Positions 8,873 through 19,639 of a stretch of 64,000 nt of DNA are shown piece after piece (position 1 is the stretch's first letter; the number at the start of each line of letters is the position of its first letter). Below the pieces are notes generated by a model. The model was not told the DNA's origin, made no database searches, and worked only from the letters and a program-made list of their open reading frames with translations. The stretch lies in assembly GCF_004339015.1 (NCBI RefSeq), contig NZ_SMFQ01000005.1:186001-250000 (forward strand), in the 5' to 3' direction. The translations under genes were made by a program, and so were the position numbers. Source of the DNA: Cocleimonas flava. Its GTDB lineage: Bacteria; Pseudomonadota; Gammaproteobacteria; Thiotrichales; Thiotrichaceae.

Positions 8873-8986
8873 TTAACCCTGACGTTGTTTATGACGTGGA
8901 TCAGTACATATAACACGCACAATACCTTTACGCTTTACAGTACGACAATTACGGCACATTTTTTTAACAGATGCACGAACCTTCAT
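8873..8986 (-). CDS. rpmJ: 50S ribosomal protein L36 (zinc-binding form)
   Basis: A 37-residue protein, [14 protein letters not shown] at the start and DPRHKQRQG at the end. C11, C14, C27 and H32 form the zinc ribbon, so this is the C+ paralogue and not the zinc-free form made under zinc starvation. It lies between secY and rpsM, as in E. coli. It binds 23S rRNA in the large subunit near the peptidyl-transferase region. Confidence 0.95.
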   Translation of the reverse strand: MKVRASVKKMCRNCRTVKRKGIVRVICTDPRHKQRQG

Positions 8987-9024
8987 GAGTTAAACCTCTA
9001 ATTAAATCTTATACCAAGAAACAA

Positions 9025-10380
9025 TTAACGTGTTTTCTTGGGCTTTTTACCACCAGCTTTAAAGTTTGCTTTTTTCATCAAACCTTCATACTGATGAGAC
9101 ATCATATGCGATTGAACCTGGGCAATGAAGTCCATAACAACAACCACAATAATTAATAGTGAAGTGCCACCAAAGTAAAATGGGACATTCCAACCTAAAA
9201 TCAAAAACTCTGGCAACAAACATACTAAAGTAATGTAGATTGCTCCAACAGTAGTAAGACGAGTCATCACACCGTCAATATATTTTGCTGTTTCTCTTCC
9301 TGGTCTAATACCCGGAATAAAAGCACCTGCCTTCTTCAAATTATCAGCAGTTTCTCTAGAATTAAAAACTAGAGCTGTATAGAAGAATGTAAAGAATATG
9401 ATGGCTAAGGCATAAAACAGAACATATAAAGGTTGCCCTGGCTGTACCATAGTTACAAAATCCTGCAGCCATTCAGCACCATTCGCATCAGATATCCAAC
9501 GCCCTAAACTAGAAGGGAACAAGATAATACTTGATGCAAATATTGGAGGTATAACACCTGCCATATTTAATTTAAGAGGTAAATGACTTGATTGACCCAT
9601 AGCCATCTTTCTACCTTGTTGCCTATTCGCATAGTTAACAGTAATACGTCTTTGCCCTCTTTCAACAAAAACAATAAATGCTGTAACCAGTACTGCTAAT
9701 GCTAATAATATAATAACGAAAGCTGGAGACAACTCACCGTTACGAGCAAGTTCTAGTGTCCCGCCAATAGCAGTAGGTAGACCTGCAACAATACCAGCAA
9801 ATATTATAAGTGATATACCATTACCAATACCACGTTCTGTAATCTGTTCACCTAACCACATTAAAAACAAGGTACCTGTAACAAGAGACACTACAGTTGT
9901 AATAGTGAATCCTAGCCCAGGATTAAGTGCGATAGTTTGACCACCACCCAAGTCCTGACCACCCAGAGCCATAGATATACCAATACTTTGGAAAAGAGCT
10001 AACGCAACCGTTCCGTATCTTGTGTACTGAGTAATCTTACGTTTCCCAGACTCACCTTCATTTTTTAATTGCTTTAATGTTGGTACTACATGCGTCATTA
10101 ACTGCACAATAATAGAGGCTGATATGTACGGCATGATACCAAGAGCGAAAATACTCAATCGCTGCAATGCACCACCAGAAAACATATTAAAAACACCTAA
10201 TATGGTTCCTGAGTTTTGGTCAAAGAATGACTGTAACGCAGCTGGATTAACACCCGGGATCGGGATAAAAGTACCAATTCTATATACAATCAAAGCGAAA
10301 AAAACAAAGGCAAGCCTTTGTTTGATTTCTGCAATATTGCCAACACCCGAAAGCATTCCTGTAGCGTTATTTGTTGCCAC
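9025..10380 (-). CDS. secY: protein translocase subunit SecY
   Basis: Ten-helix channel of the Sec translocon in the inner membrane, working with SecE (encoded at 35.9 kb), SecG and SecA. It has 451 residues. The first helix includes [20 protein letters not shown], the plug region [18 protein letters not shown] follows, and the cytosolic loop ENRGQRRI-like segment [18 protein letters not shown] lies near residue 240. The C-terminus is basic (GGKKPKKTR). Spc-operon position between rplO and rpmJ is conserved. Confidence 0.97.
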   Translation of the reverse strand: MATNNATGMLSGVGNIAEIKQRLAFVFFALIVYRIGTFIPIPGVNPAALQSFFDQNSGTILGVFNMFSGGALQRLSIFALGIMPYISASIIVQLMTHVVPTLKQLKNEGESGKRKITQYTRYGTVALALFQSIGISMALGGQDLGGGQTIALNPGLGFTITTVVSLVTGTLFLMWLGEQITERGIGNGISLIIFAGIVAGLPTAIGGTLELARNGELSPAFVIILLALAVLVTAFIVFVERGQRRITVNYANRQQGRKMAMGQSSHLPLKLNMAGVIPPIFASSIILFPSSLGRWISDANGAEWLQDFVTMVQPGQPLYVLFYALAIIFFTFFYTALVFNSRETADNLKKAGAFIPGIRPGRETAKYIDGVMTRLTTVGAIYITLVCLLPEFLILGWNVPFYFGGTSLLIIVVVVMDFIAQVQSHMMSHQYEGLMKKANFKAGGKKPKKTR

Positions 10381-10394
10381 TTTATTAACCCCTG

Positions 10395-10829
10395 TTAGTC
10401 TTCGACTTTTCCGCCTGCAGCTTCAATAGCTTTTAAAGCACCTTTACTAACTTTAATACCCTTTAGAGTAACAGGTTTATTAAGCTCACCAGATAGCATT
10501 ACTTTTACATTAAGTATGCTCTTATTGATAAGGTTAGCTTCTTTAAGTGAATCAAGATCGATAACATCAGCTTCTACAGAAGCTAATTCATGTAAACGAA
10601 TTTCAGCAGAAACACGACCCACACGAGAAGTAAAACCAACTTTAGGTAGACGTCTTTGAAGTGGCATCTGACCACCTTCAAAACCTACTTTATGAAATCC
10701 ACCAGAACGTGATTTTTGTCCTTTATGCCCACGAGCACAAGTTTTTCCCCAACCACTTCCAATACCACGACCAACTCGCTTACGATTAGAAACGCTGCCT
10801 TCGCCTGGCTTTAATGTATTAAGTTTCAT
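10395..10829 (-). CDS. rplO: 50S ribosomal protein L15
   Basis: Late-assembly large-subunit protein with a long basic N-terminal extension threading into 23S rRNA. It has 144 residues. The signature [22 protein letters not shown] and the segment [21 protein letters not shown] are diagnostic. It abuts rpmD without a gap (start directly after its stop), as is usual for rpmD-rplO coupling. Confidence 0.97.
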   Translation of the reverse strand: MKLNTLKPGEGSVSNRKRVGRGIGSGWGKTCARGHKGQKSRSGGFHKVGFEGGQMPLQRRLPKVGFTSRVGRVSAEIRLHELASVEADVIDLDSLKEANLINKSILNVKVMLSGELNKPVTLKGIKVSKGALKAIEAAGGKVED

Positions 10830-11018
10830 TTAAACTTCCTCTACATGTAACATGTAAGAAATTTTATTAATCATGCCGCGATTTTCTGGCGTATCAGTAA
10901 CAATAACACTGTTATGCATTTTTCTGATACCTAATCCTCGAGCACAAGATTTATGAGCTTTTAATCTACCATTCATGCTACGGTACATAGTAAGCTTTAA
11001 TTCTTTAGTAGCAGCCAT
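10830..11018 (-). CDS. rpmD: 50S ribosomal protein L30
   Basis: A 62-residue protein with the L30 ferredoxin-like fold. The motif [21 protein letters not shown], with the following [13 protein letters not shown], is the conserved core. It is sandwiched between rpsE and rplO with gaps of 1 and 0 bases. Length is normal for the short bacterial form. Confidence 0.95.
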   Translation of the reverse strand: MAATKELKLTMYRSMNGRLKAHKSCARGLGIRKMHNSVIVTDTPENRGMINKISYMLHVEEV

Positions 11019-11019
11019 T

Positions 11020-11529
11020 TTAACCTCTAATCTCTTCTACTGTCTTTCCACGTTTAGCAGCAACTAGCTCTGGTGAATTCATATCAGCCAGACCTTTAAT
11101 TGTTGCACGAACAACATTAATAGGATTTCTAGAACCTACACATTTCGCTAATACGTTTTTAACACCAACAACTTCAAATACCGCACGCATAGCTCCTCCA
11201 GCAATGATTCCAGTACCATCAGATGCAGGCTTCATGAATACATGTGCAGCACCGTGTCTAGCATTCACTTCATATTGCAGAGTATCATCAACCAAAGCTA
11301 CATTTACGATGTTTTTACGTGCTTTTTCCATAGCCTTTTGAATCGCTACAGGTACTTCACGAGCTTTGCCGTAACCAAACCCAATTCTTCCGTTTCCATC
11401 ACCGACAACTGCCAATGCTGTGAAACCAAAAACACGGCCACCTTTAACTACTTTAGCAACACGATTAACGTGAACTAGTTTTTCCTGAAGGCCGTCTGTT
11501 GCCTTTTCTGTATTATCTGATCTAGCCAT
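11020..11529 (-). CDS. rpsE: 30S ribosomal protein S5
   Basis: Small-subunit body protein at the mRNA entry, contributing to decoding accuracy. It has 169 residues. The N-terminal double-stranded RNA-binding-like domain contains [22 protein letters not shown]-like sequence (here [21 protein letters not shown]), and the C-terminal domain contains [19 protein letters not shown]. Standard spc position, between rplR and rpmD. Confidence 0.97.
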   Translation of the reverse strand: MARSDNTEKATDGLQEKLVHVNRVAKVVKGGRVFGFTALAVVGDGNGRIGFGYGKAREVPVAIQKAMEKARKNIVNVALVDDTLQYEVNARHGAAHVFMKPASDGTGIIAGGAMRAVFEVVGVKNVLAKCVGSRNPINVVRATIKGLADMNSPELVAAKRGKTVEEIRG

Positions 11530-11540
11530 TGTCTTAACCT

Positions 11541-11894
11541 TTAGAACTGTAATCCTGCTTCACGTGCTGCTTCTGCTAACGCTTTAACACGACCATGATA
11601 TTTAAAACCTGAACGATCAAACGCTACAGACTCTACACCCTTTTCTTTTGCACGTTCTGCAACCAACTTACCGATAGCAGCTGCTGCATCTGAATTTCCT
11701 GTATAAGAAAGCTCATCACGCATTGACTTTTCAACTGTTGAAGCAGATGCAATAACTTTATTTTCATCACCTGAAATAATTTGAGCGTAGATATGACGAG
11801 AACTTCTATATATAGAAAGACGTGTAACACCCAACTCACGCATTTTCATTCTAGAACGTTTGCCACGACGAATTCTGGCTTCTCTTTTATTCAT
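11541..11894 (-). CDS. rplR: 50S ribosomal protein L18
   Basis: Binds 5S rRNA and helps dock it in the central protuberance together with L5. It has 117 residues with the basic start [19 protein letters not shown] and the signature [16 protein letters not shown], ending AREAGLQF, as in other gammaproteobacteria. Spc-operon gene, 12 bp after rplF. Confidence 0.97.
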   Translation of the reverse strand: MNKREARIRRGKRSRMKMRELGVTRLSIYRSSRHIYAQIISGDENKVIASASTVEKSMRDELSYTGNSDAAAAIGKLVAERAKEKGVESVAFDRSGFKYHGRVKALAEAAREAGLQF

Positions 11895-11906
11895 CTTACA
11901 ATTACC

Positions 11907-12443
11907 TTAGGTTTTCTTAGCTTCTTTACGAATAATTCTTTCATCAGCGTACTTAACACCTTTACCTTTGTAAGGCTCTGGTGGACGGTAAGATCTAATT
12001 TCCGCCGCAGTTTGACCGATAACTTGTTTATCTATACCACGTAGTATAATTTCTGTCTGACTAGGAGTCTCAACAGTAACACCTTCGGGTATATCGTGAA
12101 CAACAGGATGTGAAAAACCTAAAGTAAGGTTTAATTTATTGCCTTGTGCCTGTGCTCTGTAACCAACACCCACTAACTCTAGCTTCTTTTCAAAACCATC
12201 GCTAACACCTGTAACCATATTGAAAGTAATTGCTCTCATGGTTCCAGCCATTGCCCAATGCTTTTTATTGCTTTCGTTCTTAGGCTTAACAACTAGTTGA
12301 CTACCCTCTTGAGTAATTTCAACGTGATTGTTTAAAGTATAATCAAAGGCACCCTTTCCACCTTTGATATTTATATTTTGACCGTTAATTTTTGCCTCAA
12401 CACCTGCAGGCAAATCAATCGGCATTTTTGCTATTCTAGACAT
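11907..12443 (-). CDS. rplF: 50S ribosomal protein L6
   Basis: Two-domain protein at the base of the L7/L12 stalk, next to the sarcin-ricin loop. It has 178 residues. The first domain opens [20 protein letters not shown], and the C-terminal signature [19 protein letters not shown] is the L6 family motif. It lies 13 bp from rpsH. Confidence 0.97.
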   Translation of the reverse strand: MSRIAKMPIDLPAGVEAKINGQNINIKGGKGAFDYTLNNHVEITQEGSQLVVKPKNESNKKHWAMAGTMRAITFNMVTGVSDGFEKKLELVGVGYRAQAQGNKLNLTLGFSHPVVHDIPEGVTVETPSQTEIILRGIDKQVIGQTAAEIRSYRPPEPYKGKGVKYADERIIRKEAKKT

Positions 12444-12456
12444 GATTTAGTACCGC

Positions 12457-12852
12457 TTATTCAACTATACAAAGAACTTCGCCACCATGACCAACAGCTC
12501 TTGCTGCACGATCACTCATAACACCTTTTGACGTAGATACAATTGCAACACCCAATCCAGACATAACATTTGGTAACTCTTCCTTACCTTTAAATATTCT
12601 AAGTCCTGGACGACTAATTCTTTTCAAAGTATTTATTACTGGCTCACCTTGAAAATATTTTAATGCAACAGTTGTTACAGGCTTACCTTCTACTTCTGCA
12701 GTTTCATAACCAACTATGTAACCTTCATCTTTTAGGACATCTAAGATTGCAGATTTTTTATTAGAAGCTGAAAACTGAACATCAACTTTATTAGCGCGCT
12801 GTCCATTTCTAATACGTGTCAACATATCCGCAATAGGATCACTCATACTCAT
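12457..12852 (-). CDS. rpsH: 30S ribosomal protein S8
   Basis: Binds the central domain of 16S rRNA and, in E. coli, represses the spc operon by binding near the rplE start. It has 131 residues with [15 protein letters not shown] at the N-terminus and the C-terminal [20 protein letters not shown]. Of two nearby ATGs the upstream one (12852) has AGGAG at the better distance. Confidence 0.97.
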   Translation of the reverse strand: MSMSDPIADMLTRIRNGQRANKVDVQFSASNKKSAILDVLKDEGYIVGYETAEVEGKPVTTVALKYFQGEPVINTLKRISRPGLRIFKGKEELPNVMSGLGVAIVSTSKGVMSDRAARAVGHGGEVLCIVE

Positions 12853-12864
12853 GATACGTACTCC

Positions 12865-13170
12865 TTACCAACTAGCTTTGGTCAAACCAGGAATATCACC
12901 TTCCATAGCAGACTCTCTTAATTTATTTCTACAAAGACCAAACTTGCTATACACGCCATGTGGTCTACCAGTAATTACACAACGGTTACGTTGTCTAACT
13001 TTTGAACTATTCCTAGGAAGCTTTTGAAGCGAATCTGTTGCCGCCATTACTTCTTCAAAGCTACTCTTTGGTGAACGGATAATCTCTTTTAACTGAGCTC
13101 TCTTCTTAGCATATTTAGCAACTAACTTAGTACGCTTATCTTCACGTGCTATCATTGATTTCTTAGCCAT
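12865..13170 (-). CDS. rpsN: 30S ribosomal protein S14 (zinc-free long form)
   Basis: Head protein of the small subunit. At 101 residues it is the long form lacking the CxxC zinc ribbon. The signature is [20 protein letters not shown], followed by [15 protein letters not shown] and the C-terminal LTKASW. Spc position, between rplE and rpsH. Confidence 0.97.
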   Translation of the reverse strand: MAKKSMIAREDKRTKLVAKYAKKRAQLKEIIRSPKSSFEEVMAATDSLQKLPRNSSKVRQRNRCVITGRPHGVYSKFGLCRNKLRESAMEGDIPGLTKASW

Positions 13171-13189
13171 TTTTTAAACTATCCTGTAT

Positions 13190-13732
13190 TTACTTTTTCT
13201 TAAATGGGAAATTAAAAGCTTCTAACAATGCTTTTCCTTCCTCATCGGTTTTAGCTGTAGTTGTGATAGCGATATCTAAACCACGTAGCTTATCAATTTT
13301 ATCATAATCTATTTCGGGGAAAATGATTTGTTCATTGAACCCCATACTATAGTTTCCTCGCCCATCAAATGAACGCGGATTCATTCCACGAAAGTCTCTT
13401 ACGCGAGGAATAGAGATGTTAATTAGACGATCTAAAAATTCGTACATATGATGACGACGAAGGTTTACTTTACAACCTATTGGCCAATTATCACGAATCT
13501 TAAATCCAGCAATAGATTTTCTAGAAACAGTAACTACTGGTTTTTGACCACTAATTTTAGTCATATCTGAAACAGCATGTTCAACTATTTTCTTATCACC
13601 AACAGCATCACCCAAACCCATATTCAATGAGATCATAGTAATCTTTGGAACTTCCATTACATTTTTATAAGAAAACTTTTCAGTAAGCTCTTGTATTACT
13701 GTTTCCTGATAAAAATCCTGCAATCTAGACAT
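13190..13732 (-). CDS. rplE: 50S ribosomal protein L5
   Basis: 5S rRNA-binding protein of the central protuberance and partner of S13 in the inter-subunit bridge. It has 180 residues. It carries [17 protein letters not shown], the signature [20 protein letters not shown] (as GCKVNLRR... thereafter) and [19 protein letters not shown]. Follows rplX. Confidence 0.97.
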   Translation of the reverse strand: MSRLQDFYQETVIQELTEKFSYKNVMEVPKITMISLNMGLGDAVGDKKIVEHAVSDMTKISGQKPVVTVSRKSIAGFKIRDNWPIGCKVNLRRHHMYEFLDRLINISIPRVRDFRGMNPRSFDGRGNYSMGFNEQIIFPEIDYDKIDKLRGLDIAITTTAKTDEEGKALLEAFNFPFKKK

Positions 13733-13773
13733 CTTAATACCTTTTAAATTCTATTCATCTATCAATTAAAAAA

Positions 13774-14088
13774 TTAACTGACGACTTCACCATTAGACTT
13801 GAAACAACGTACTTTCTTTCCGTCTTCAAGTATTTTGAAACCTACACGATCAGCTTTATCAGTTGCAGGATTTACCAACATTACGTTAGACGCATCAACT
13901 GGCATTTCCTTTTCAATGATCCCACCAGGAATACCAGCTTGTGGATTTCCTTTCTGATGCTTCTTAGCTAGGTTTAGACCTTGCACAAGTAATTTACCAT
14001 TATCAAGAACCTGAGTAACGTTACCACGTCTCCCTTTATCTTTACCTGACACAATTACTATTTGGTCATTTTTTACTATCTTATTCAT
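13774..14088 (-). CDS. rplX: 50S ribosomal protein L24
   Basis: Assembly initiator of the large subunit that binds the 5' domain of 23S rRNA. It has 104 residues with a KOW motif at residues 7-25 ([20 protein letters not shown]), followed by [19 protein letters not shown]. Spc position, 10 bp after rplN. Confidence 0.97.
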   Translation of the reverse strand: MNKIVKNDQIVIVSGKDKGRRGNVTQVLDNGKLLVQGLNLAKKHQKGNPQAGIPGGIIEKEMPVDASNVMLVNPATDKADRVGFKILEDGKKVRCFKSNGEVVS

Positions 14089-14098
14089 GAGATAACCT

Positions 14099-14467
14099 TT
14101 ATAAAACTTCAGGAGCCAAAGAGATGATCTTCATGAAGTTTTTATCACGAAGCTCACGTGTAACAGGCCCAAAGATTCTAGTACCAATTGGCTCAAGTTT
14201 TGTATTAAGTAATACCGCAGAGTTATTATCAAAACGGATAGTTGAACCATCCTTCCTTCTAACACCCTTAGCCGTTCTAACAACAACAGCTGTATAAACA
14301 TCACCTTTTTTAACTTTGCCACGTGGAATAGCTTCTTTAATACTTACTTTAATAATATCGCCGATACCAGCGTATCTACGGTGAGAGCCACCAAGTACTT
14401 TTATACACTGTACTCTTCTAGCACCACTATTATCCGCGATATCTAAATTTGTTTGCATTTGAATCAT
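14099..14467 (-). CDS. rplN: 50S ribosomal protein L14
   Basis: Interface protein that, with L19, contacts 16S rRNA; also the docking site for the RsfS silencing factor. It has 122 residues with [20 protein letters not shown] at the N-terminus and the C-terminal [20 protein letters not shown]. It is the first gene of the spc group, only 24 bp from rpsQ, so S10 and spc are probably one transcript. Confidence 0.97.
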   Translation of the reverse strand: MIQMQTNLDIADNSGARRVQCIKVLGGSHRRYAGIGDIIKVSIKEAIPRGKVKKGDVYTAVVVRTAKGVRRKDGSTIRFDNNSAVLLNTKLEPIGTRIFGPVTRELRDKNFMKIISLAPEVL

Positions 14468-14491
14468 TGTAATATACCGATTTATGCTTTC

Positions 14492-14755
14492 TTAAGAAGC
14501 TGTTTTTTGAAGCACTTTAACTAATGTCCATGACTTAGTCTTAGATAAAGGACGACACTCTTGAATTTCTACAGTGTCACCAATATTGCACTCATTATTT
14601 TCATCATGCGCATGGTATTTAGTTGATCTACGTATGAACTTACCATAAAGAGGATGTTTGACTTTTCTTTCACCCATTACGACAATACTTTTGTCCATTT
14701 TATTGCTAACGACTTTACCAGTTACGCTATGCTCAACTTTAGCTGTTTCCGACAT
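14492..14755 (-). CDS. rpsQ: 30S ribosomal protein S17
   Basis: OB-fold protein binding the 5' domain of 16S rRNA. It has 87 residues, beginning [20 protein letters not shown]. The signature [20 protein letters not shown] is at the C-terminus. The frame is open to 14788, but the ATG at 14755, one base from the rpmC stop, is the family start. Confidence 0.96.
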   Translation of the reverse strand: MSETAKVEHSVTGKVVSNKMDKSIVVMGERKVKHPLYGKFIRRSTKYHAHDENNECNIGDTVEIQECRPLSKTKSWTLVKVLQKTAS

Positions 14756-14756
14756 A

Positions 14757-14960
14757 CTACTCACCTGCACCTGTTGACTGCATCTCATTCATAATTGTTT
14801 TAATTCGAGCAATTTTACGACGAACTTTCTTCATCTCAGATGGACGATTAAGTTGACCACTTGCTCTTTGCATTCTTAAAACAAATTGCTCTTTTAGACT
14901 TTCCAAAAGCTCAGTAGAAAGTTCTTCTGTATTCTTCTTACGAATTTCATTCGCTTTCAT
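14757..14960 (-). CDS. rpmC: 50S ribosomal protein L29
   Basis: Small helical protein at the nascent-chain tunnel exit, near the SRP and trigger-factor docking site. It has 67 residues from the ATG at 14960, which overlaps the rplP stop (TGATG). A GTG one codon upstream is also possible. The motif [19 protein letters not shown] followed by RRKIARIKT is typical. S10-operon order rplP - rpmC - rpsQ. Confidence 0.96.
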   Translation of the reverse strand: MKANEIRKKNTEELSTELLESLKEQFVLRMQRASGQLNRPSEMKKVRRKIARIKTIMNEMQSTGAGE

Positions 14961-15373
14961 CACATCACCGTCCTAGTGACAAACACTGTCTTGATTGGTA
15001 ATTTAGCAGCTGCTAACGCAAAAGCCTCTCTTGCCAACTCTTCGGAAACACCTTCCATTTCATAAAGCACTCTTCCAGGCTGTATCAAACATACCCAGTA
15101 CTCTACATTACCCTTACCTTTACCCATACGTACTTCTAATGGCTTACTAGTAATAGGCTTATCTGGAAAAACACGTATCCAAATTTTACCACCACGTTTG
15201 ATGTGGCGAGTCATGGCACGTCTAGCAGCTTCAATTTGTCTTGCCGTTAAACGACCACGACCAACTGCTTTTAGACCATACTCTCCAAAACTCACTTTAC
15301 TTCCAACAGTTGCAAGGCCACGATTTCTACCTTTAAACTGTTTACGAAATTTTGTTCTCTTAGGCTGTAACAT
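14960..15373 (-). CDS. rplP: 50S ribosomal protein L16
   Basis: Large-subunit protein close to the A-site tRNA elbow. It has 137 residues with [19 protein letters not shown], the signature [15 protein letters not shown] and [13 protein letters not shown]. It carries an Arg ([10 protein letters not shown] region) as in other L16 proteins that are hydroxylated by RoxA, although that modification cannot be judged here. It overlaps rpmC by one base. Confidence 0.97.
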   Translation of the reverse strand: MLQPKRTKFRKQFKGRNRGLATVGSKVSFGEYGLKAVGRGRLTARQIEAARRAMTRHIKRGGKIWIRVFPDKPITSKPLEVRMGKGKGNVEYWVCLIQPGRVLYEMEGVSEELAREAFALAAAKLPIKTVFVTRTVM

Positions 15374-15382
15374 CTCAGACCT

Positions 15383-16072
15383 CTATCTCTTCTTTTTGCC
15401 AGCAGGGGCAGCAGAATTTGATTGTTTTTGCTCTAGATCGAAAACATCGCCTTTATAGATCCAGACCTTAATACCAATAACACCATACGTCGTATGAGCT
15501 TTAGCAGTTGAATAGTCGATATCTGCACGCATTGTATGTAAAGGTACTCGACCTTCTCGATACCACTCAGTTCTAGCGATATCAGCACCATTCAAACGGC
15601 CACCACAACTAATCTTAATTCCTAACGCTCCAAGTCGCATTGCATTACCAACCGCTCTCTTCATAGCGCGGCGGAACATAATACGTCTTTCTAGCTGATT
15701 AGCAATACTTTCCGCAACTAATTTTGCATCTAATTCTGGTTTGCGAATTTCTTCAATATTAACTTTAACGTTATTAGGATGAAGACCCATCATTTTCGCA
15801 GTATCAGTTCTAAGACGCTCTATATCTTCACCCTTCTTACCGATAACTACACCAGGTCTTGCAGTATGAATAGTTACGAAAGCTGACTTAGCAGGACGCT
15901 CGATTTGAATACGGCTAACAGATGCATGCTTGAGGCTTTTCTCGATAGAAGCTCTAACCTCCAGGTCTTTATGCAAAAACTCAGCATATTCTTTGCCTTC
16001 TGCATACCACTTAGAACGCCAATCTGCAGCGATACCAAGACGAAACCCAATTGGATGTATTTTCTGTCCCAT
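15383..16072 (-). CDS. rpsC: 30S ribosomal protein S3
   Basis: mRNA-entry-channel protein with helicase-related activity, together with S4 and S5. It has 229 residues. The N-terminal KH domain (about 40-107) includes [20 protein letters not shown]. The C-terminal domain includes [21 protein letters not shown]. Its start overlaps the rplV stop by one base (TAATG). Confidence 0.97.
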   Translation of the reverse strand: MGQKIHPIGFRLGIAADWRSKWYAEGKEYAEFLHKDLEVRASIEKSLKHASVSRIQIERPAKSAFVTIHTARPGVVIGKKGEDIERLRTDTAKMMGLHPNNVKVNIEEIRKPELDAKLVAESIANQLERRIMFRRAMKRAVGNAMRLGALGIKISCGGRLNGADIARTEWYREGRVPLHTMRADIDYSTAKAHTTYGVIGIKVWIYKGDVFDLEQKQSNSAAPAGKKKR

Positions 16073-16413
16073 TATTTAACCTCACCATCGCCAACAAACA
16101 AAGTAATATGACTAGTTCGCTTTAGTATTCTATTTGCACGACCTTTAGCACGAGGACGTATACGTTTCATTGTAGGTGCCTGATCTACCATTACCTGAGT
16201 AATAGTTAAATCATCAATATCAGCGCCTTCATTATGTTCTGCATTAGCAATTGCCGAATCTAGTATCTTTTTAACCATTGCAGCCGCTTTCTTTTGACTG
16301 AATGATAAAACCTCAAGAGCACTTTCTACAGGCATACCACGAACTTGGTCTGCTACCAATCTAGCCTTTTGAGGAGAGATTCGTGCGAACTTTAATTTTG
16401 CTTTAACTTCCAT
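16072..16413 (-). CDS. rplV: 50S ribosomal protein L22
   Basis: Lines the nascent-peptide tunnel; its beta-hairpin tip is the macrolide-resistance site. It has 113 residues with [20 protein letters not shown] at the N-terminus. The hairpin segment [20 protein letters not shown] looks wild type, without the short deletions seen in resistant strains. S10 order rpsS - rplV - rpsC. Confidence 0.97.
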   Translation of the reverse strand: MEVKAKLKFARISPQKARLVADQVRGMPVESALEVLSFSQKKAAAMVKKILDSAIANAEHNEGADIDDLTITQVMVDQAPTMKRIRPRAKGRANRILKRTSHITLFVGDGEVK

Positions 16414-16432
16414 TATAAAATCCTAACGCCTA

Positions 16433-16705
16433 TTATCTTGACGACTTATCAGCAACATGACCACGAAACATTCTAGTAGGTGAAAACTCACCTAGCTTAT
16501 GCCCAACCATATGCTCATTAACCAATACAGGTACATGTTGACGACCATTATGGATAGCAATAGTTAATCCAACCATATCTGGCACTATCATTGAACGTCT
16601 TGACCAGGTCTTAATTGGCTTACGATCTCCAGCATCTACAGCTTTCAGAACTTTAGTCATCAGATGATGATCTATAAATGGGCCTTTTTTTAATGAACGT
16701 GGCAC
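16433..16705 (-). CDS. rpsS: 30S ribosomal protein S19
   Basis: Head protein that forms a pair with S13 and bridges to the large subunit. It has 90 residues, beginning [19 protein letters not shown]. The signature [20 protein letters not shown] closes the protein. It is 5 bp from rplB. Confidence 0.97.
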   Translation of the reverse strand: MPRSLKKGPFIDHHLMTKVLKAVDAGDRKPIKTWSRRSMIVPDMVGLTIAIHNGRQHVPVLVNEHMVGHKLGEFSPTRMFRGHVADKSSR

Positions 16706-16710
16706 TTCAA

Positions 16711-17538
16711 TTACCTCTTGTTTCTACGACGTACGATAAGATTATCTGTACGTTTGTTTTTACGTGTTTTAAAGCCTTTAGTTGGCGTACCCCATGGAGA
16801 CACAGGATGTCTACCACCAGATGTTTTACCTTCACCACCACCATGTGGATGATCAACCGGATTCATTACAACACCACGAACCGTTGGTCGAACACCACGA
16901 TGACGACTTGCACCAGCTTTACCAAGCTTAACTAAGCTATGCTCAGAATTACTTACTTCACCTATCGTTGCACGACACACTGATAAAACTTTTCTCATCT
17001 CACCAGAACGTAATCTTAAAGTTGAATATCTTCCTTCACGAGCAACTAACTGAGCAGAAGTACCAGCACTACGTGCAATCTGAGCACCTTTACCAGGCTT
17101 CAATTCGATACAGTGAATAACGGTACCAACTGGAATATCTTTAATCTCAAGAGTATTCCCTGGAGCAATAGTAGCCTCAGAACCAGACATTACCGAACCA
17201 CCAGCTTTTAAGCCTTTTGGTGCAATGATATATCTTCTCTCACCGTCCGCATATTTAAGAAGAGCAATATTAGCCGTTCTATTCGGATCGTATTCGATAG
17301 TTTCCACTTCCGCAGAGATACCATCTTTAGTACGCTTAAAATCAATAACACGATAATGCTGCTTATGACCACCGCCGATGTGGCGAGTAGTGATTCGACC
17401 ATTATTATTACGACCACCAGACTTACTTTTCTTTTCAAGAAGAGACTTACAAGGACTCCCCTTATGCAATTCATTATTTACAACTCTTACCTGATGACGA
17501 CGACCAGGTGAAGTTGGTTTCATTTTTAAAATAGCCAT
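16711..17538 (-). CDS. rplB: 50S ribosomal protein L2
   Basis: One of the largest proteins of the 50S subunit, needed for peptidyl-transferase activity and subunit joining. It has 275 residues. An OB-like domain comes first, then the SH3-like domain with [20 protein letters not shown], which includes the conserved His near the active site. Length is close to the E. coli protein (273). It is 3 bp from rplW. Confidence 0.98.
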   Translation of the reverse strand: MAILKMKPTSPGRRHQVRVVNNELHKGSPCKSLLEKKSKSGGRNNNGRITTRHIGGGHKQHYRVIDFKRTKDGISAEVETIEYDPNRTANIALLKYADGERRYIIAPKGLKAGGSVMSGSEATIAPGNTLEIKDIPVGTVIHCIELKPGKGAQIARSAGTSAQLVAREGRYSTLRLRSGEMRKVLSVCRATIGEVSNSEHSLVKLGKAGASRHRGVRPTVRGVVMNPVDHPHGGGEGKTSGGRHPVSPWGTPTKGFKTRKNKRTDNLIVRRRNKR

Positions 17539-17541
17539 GAC

Positions 17542-17844
17542 TTAACCCTCTGCCTCAACATTAAGAGTAGAACCTTCTGCCAATCTGACATAGGCTTTTT
17601 TCCAGTCTTTTCTAGAACCTTTTCTTTTTCCGAAGTTTTTGCTTTTTCCTTTAACATTCACTGAACGAACATCGGCAACTTTGACTTCAAAGAGAGTCTC
17701 TACAGCAGTTTTAATCTCACCTTTTGTAGCAGTAGTAGCAACTTTAAATACATGTGTATTAGACTCATTACCTGAAACTGCTTTTTCTGTAACATGAGGT
17801 CCGTAAAGAACCTGATACAACCTTTCTTCTACTTTACTTATCAT
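17542..17844 (-). CDS. rplW: 50S ribosomal protein L23
   Basis: Tunnel-exit protein, docking site for trigger factor and SRP. It has 100 residues, beginning [20 protein letters not shown]. The ATG at 17844 overlaps the rplD stop by four bases (ATGA), which is the usual S10 coupling. A GTG three codons upstream would also be in frame but is unnecessary. The basic segment [20 protein letters not shown] is typical of the C-terminal half. Confidence 0.96.
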   Translation of the reverse strand: MISKVEERLYQVLYGPHVTEKAVSGNESNTHVFKVATTATKGEIKTAVETLFEVKVADVRSVNVKGKSKNFGKRKGSRKDWKKAYVRLAEGSTLNVEAEG

Positions 17845-18446
17845 GACAACCACTCCTGAACCTTAGACACAGCCGAAGAAGTCATAACAACACTGTCGTG
17901 AGAAACCAAACTTACAGGATTTAGCTGAGCAAGCTCAACATATTCACAGTTTGGAATATTACGTGAAGAAAGACTTACATTATCTTCTTTTTCAACACCA
18001 ACCAAAAGAGAATCTGAAGACACCTTCCAATCTGCTAACGCATTAACCATGCTTTTAGTCTTAGGATCAGAAATCGCAAAATCATCAATAATAATTAATG
18101 ATTCTGAACGCACCAACTCAGAAAAAATAGATCTCATTGCAGCTCTATACATCTTCTTATTGAGCTTCTTAGAATAATCTCTAGGTCTAGCAGCAAACGT
18201 AACACCACCAGAGCGCCAAATTGGACCTCTAGAAGTACCAGCTCTAGCACGACCAGTTCCTTTTTGTCTCCATGGTTTAGCACCACCACCACTAACATCA
18301 GAACGAGTTTTTTGTGCTTTAGTACCAGCACGACCCGCACTCATATATGCAACAACTGCCTGATGAACCAAGGTTTCATTATATTCACTTGCAAAAACAG
18401 CATCATCCAACTCAACCGCTTTGCCTTCTACACTCTTTAATTTCAT
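17841..18446 (-). CDS. rplD: 50S ribosomal protein L4
   Basis: Tunnel-constriction protein. In E. coli it also represses the S10 operon through a leader RNA and has extraribosomal roles with RNase E. It has 201 residues with the tunnel loop region around [20 protein letters not shown] and [17 protein letters not shown], both intact. A hairpin-bearing leader lies upstream of rplC, two genes before its start, and L4 is the obvious candidate to act on it (inference). Confidence 0.97.
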   Translation of the reverse strand: MKLKSVEGKAVELDDAVFASEYNETLVHQAVVAYMSAGRAGTKAQKTRSDVSGGGAKPWRQKGTGRARAGTSRGPIWRSGGVTFAARPRDYSKKLNKKMYRAAMRSIFSELVRSESLIIIDDFAISDPKTKSMVNALADWKVSSDSLLVGVEKEDNVSLSSRNIPNCEYVELAQLNPVSLVSHDSVVMTSSAVSKVQEWLS

Positions 18447-18451
18447 AAGAA

Positions 18452-19084
18452 TTAAACCTTAACAGCTGGCTTCACGAGCACATTTCCACCACGCGAACCT
18501 GGGACTGCACCTTTAACCAACATCAAATTACTTTCCAAATCAATACTTACCACAGTAAGATTTTGAGTTGTTTGCTTAACAGCACCCATGTGACCAGACA
18601 TTTTCTTGCCTTTAAAAACTCGACCAGGCGTCTGATTCTGACCAATAGAACCAGGAGTTCTATGATTTATAGAGTTACCGTGAGTAGCATCTTTACCAGC
18701 GAAATTATATCGCTTCAAAACACCAGCAAAACCTTTACCTATAGTTGTACCAGTAACATCTACCTTCTGACCTGCTTCAAACAAATCCAAAGACAATTCT
18801 GAGCCAACTTCATATCCATCGACCGAATCAACTCTTGATTCACGAGTAACCAAACCAGATTCCATTGACGCTTTTGCAAAATGCCCAGAACCAGGCTTGT
18901 TTACCTTTGAAGCTTTTTTAACGCCTGCGGTTAATTGCAAAGCATTATAACCATCAGTCTCAACTGTCTTTATTTGAGAAATACGGTTTGGCGTCATTTG
19001 CAAAACCGTTACTGGTGTTGCACTACCATCTTCATTGTATATCCGGGTCATTCCTACTTTAGAACCCAGTAGACTGATTGCCAT
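18452..19084 (-). CDS. rplC: 50S ribosomal protein L3
   Basis: Assembly-initiating large-subunit protein whose extension reaches near the peptidyl-transferase centre. It has 210 residues with the signature [20 protein letters not shown] and [14 protein letters not shown], where the Gln methylated by PrmB in E. coli is present (NQTPG). Unlike in E. coli, it is separated from rpsJ by 222 bp containing its own apparent promoter and a hairpin. Confidence 0.97.
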   Translation of the reverse strand: MAISLLGSKVGMTRIYNEDGSATPVTVLQMTPNRISQIKTVETDGYNALQLTAGVKKASKVNKPGSGHFAKASMESGLVTRESRVDSVDGYEVGSELSLDLFEAGQKVDVTGTTIGKGFAGVLKRYNFAGKDATHGNSINHRTPGSIGQNQTPGRVFKGKKMSGHMGAVKQTTQNLTVVSIDLESNLMLVKGAVPGSRGGNVLVKPAVKV

Positions 19085-19150
19085 TTGGCCACCTCATTAA
19101 AACTTAAAACCGATATAAGTATCTAAACCATATCAGAAGATATTTTTTGG

Positions 19151-19184
19151 AAAAAATCGGCCCGAAACAATAAGTGTCGAGCCG
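19151..19184 (-). terminator. hairpin with U-tract in the rpsJ-rplC gap (terminator or attenuator)
   Basis: On the minus strand the stem is CGGCTCGA (19177-19184) pairing with TCGGGCCG (19158-19165) around an 11-base loop, with one wobble pair, followed directly by ATTTTTT (19151-19157). It lies only about 6-15 bases after the predicted transcription start of the rplC promoter, so it would sit in the first 40 nt of the leader. It could end the str-tuf-rpsJ transcript, attenuate the rplC transcript, or both. Confidence 0.75.
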
Positions 19185-19197
19185 AAGAAAGCCGCGC

Positions 19198-19226
19198 ATT
19201 ATGCCAGATAAATCTGAGATAGGGAA
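19198..19226 (-). promoter_or_regulatory. probable S10 operon promoter between rpsJ and rplC
   Basis: On the minus strand: -10 CATAAT (19198-19203) with a GCGCGG discriminator, a 17-bp spacer and a weak -35 TTCCCT (19221-19226), preceded by a run of A/T (about 19230-19275) resembling an UP element. GGCATAATGCG is identical to the rpsT promoter core. The predicted leader to rplC is about 105 nt. Confidence 0.6.
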
Positions 19227-19306
19227 CTCTAAAATTATTTTTTATTTATATTTTTTAAAGTACAAAAATATATACAAAAAAACTTAGAGAAACCCTCACA
19301 CACGCA

Positions 19307-19618
19307 TTATAAAAGTTTGATCTGTACATCCACACCAGTTGCTAGATCTAGCTTCATTAGAGCATCAACTGTACGATCTGTTGGCTCTACAATATCCATT
19401 AGGCGCTTGTGCGTTCTAATTTCATATTGATCTCTAGCATCTTTATTAACATGAGGAGAAACAAGAATAGTAAATCTTTCTTTTCTTGTCGGAAGCGGAA
19501 TAGGACCCTTAACTCGAGCACCAGTTCGCTTTGCTGTTTCTACTATTTCTCCAGCTGAACGATCAATTAACTTATGATCGAACGACTTAAGACGGATTCG
19601 GATTTTTTGACCTGACAT
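19307..19618 (-). CDS. rpsJ: 30S ribosomal protein S10
   Basis: Small-subunit head protein; in E. coli it also acts as NusE in transcription antitermination with NusB. It has 103 residues with [20 protein letters not shown] and the signature [20 protein letters not shown]. Here it follows tufA by 21 bp with no visible promoter, so it appears to belong to the str transcript rather than heading the S10 operon. The gap to rplC is unusually long. Confidence 0.97.
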   Translation of the reverse strand: MSGQKIRIRLKSFDHKLIDRSAGEIVETAKRTGARVKGPIPLPTRKERFTILVSPHVNKDARDQYEIRTHKRLMDIVEPTDRTVDALMKLDLATGVDVQIKLL

Positions 19619-19639
19619 ATTTATATACTCAATTAAGTA

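Noticed and set aside
19085-19306. A missing or broken small gene between rpsJ and rplC
   Set aside because: No frame of useful length with a ribosome site exists; promoter, hairpin and leader explain the space better.
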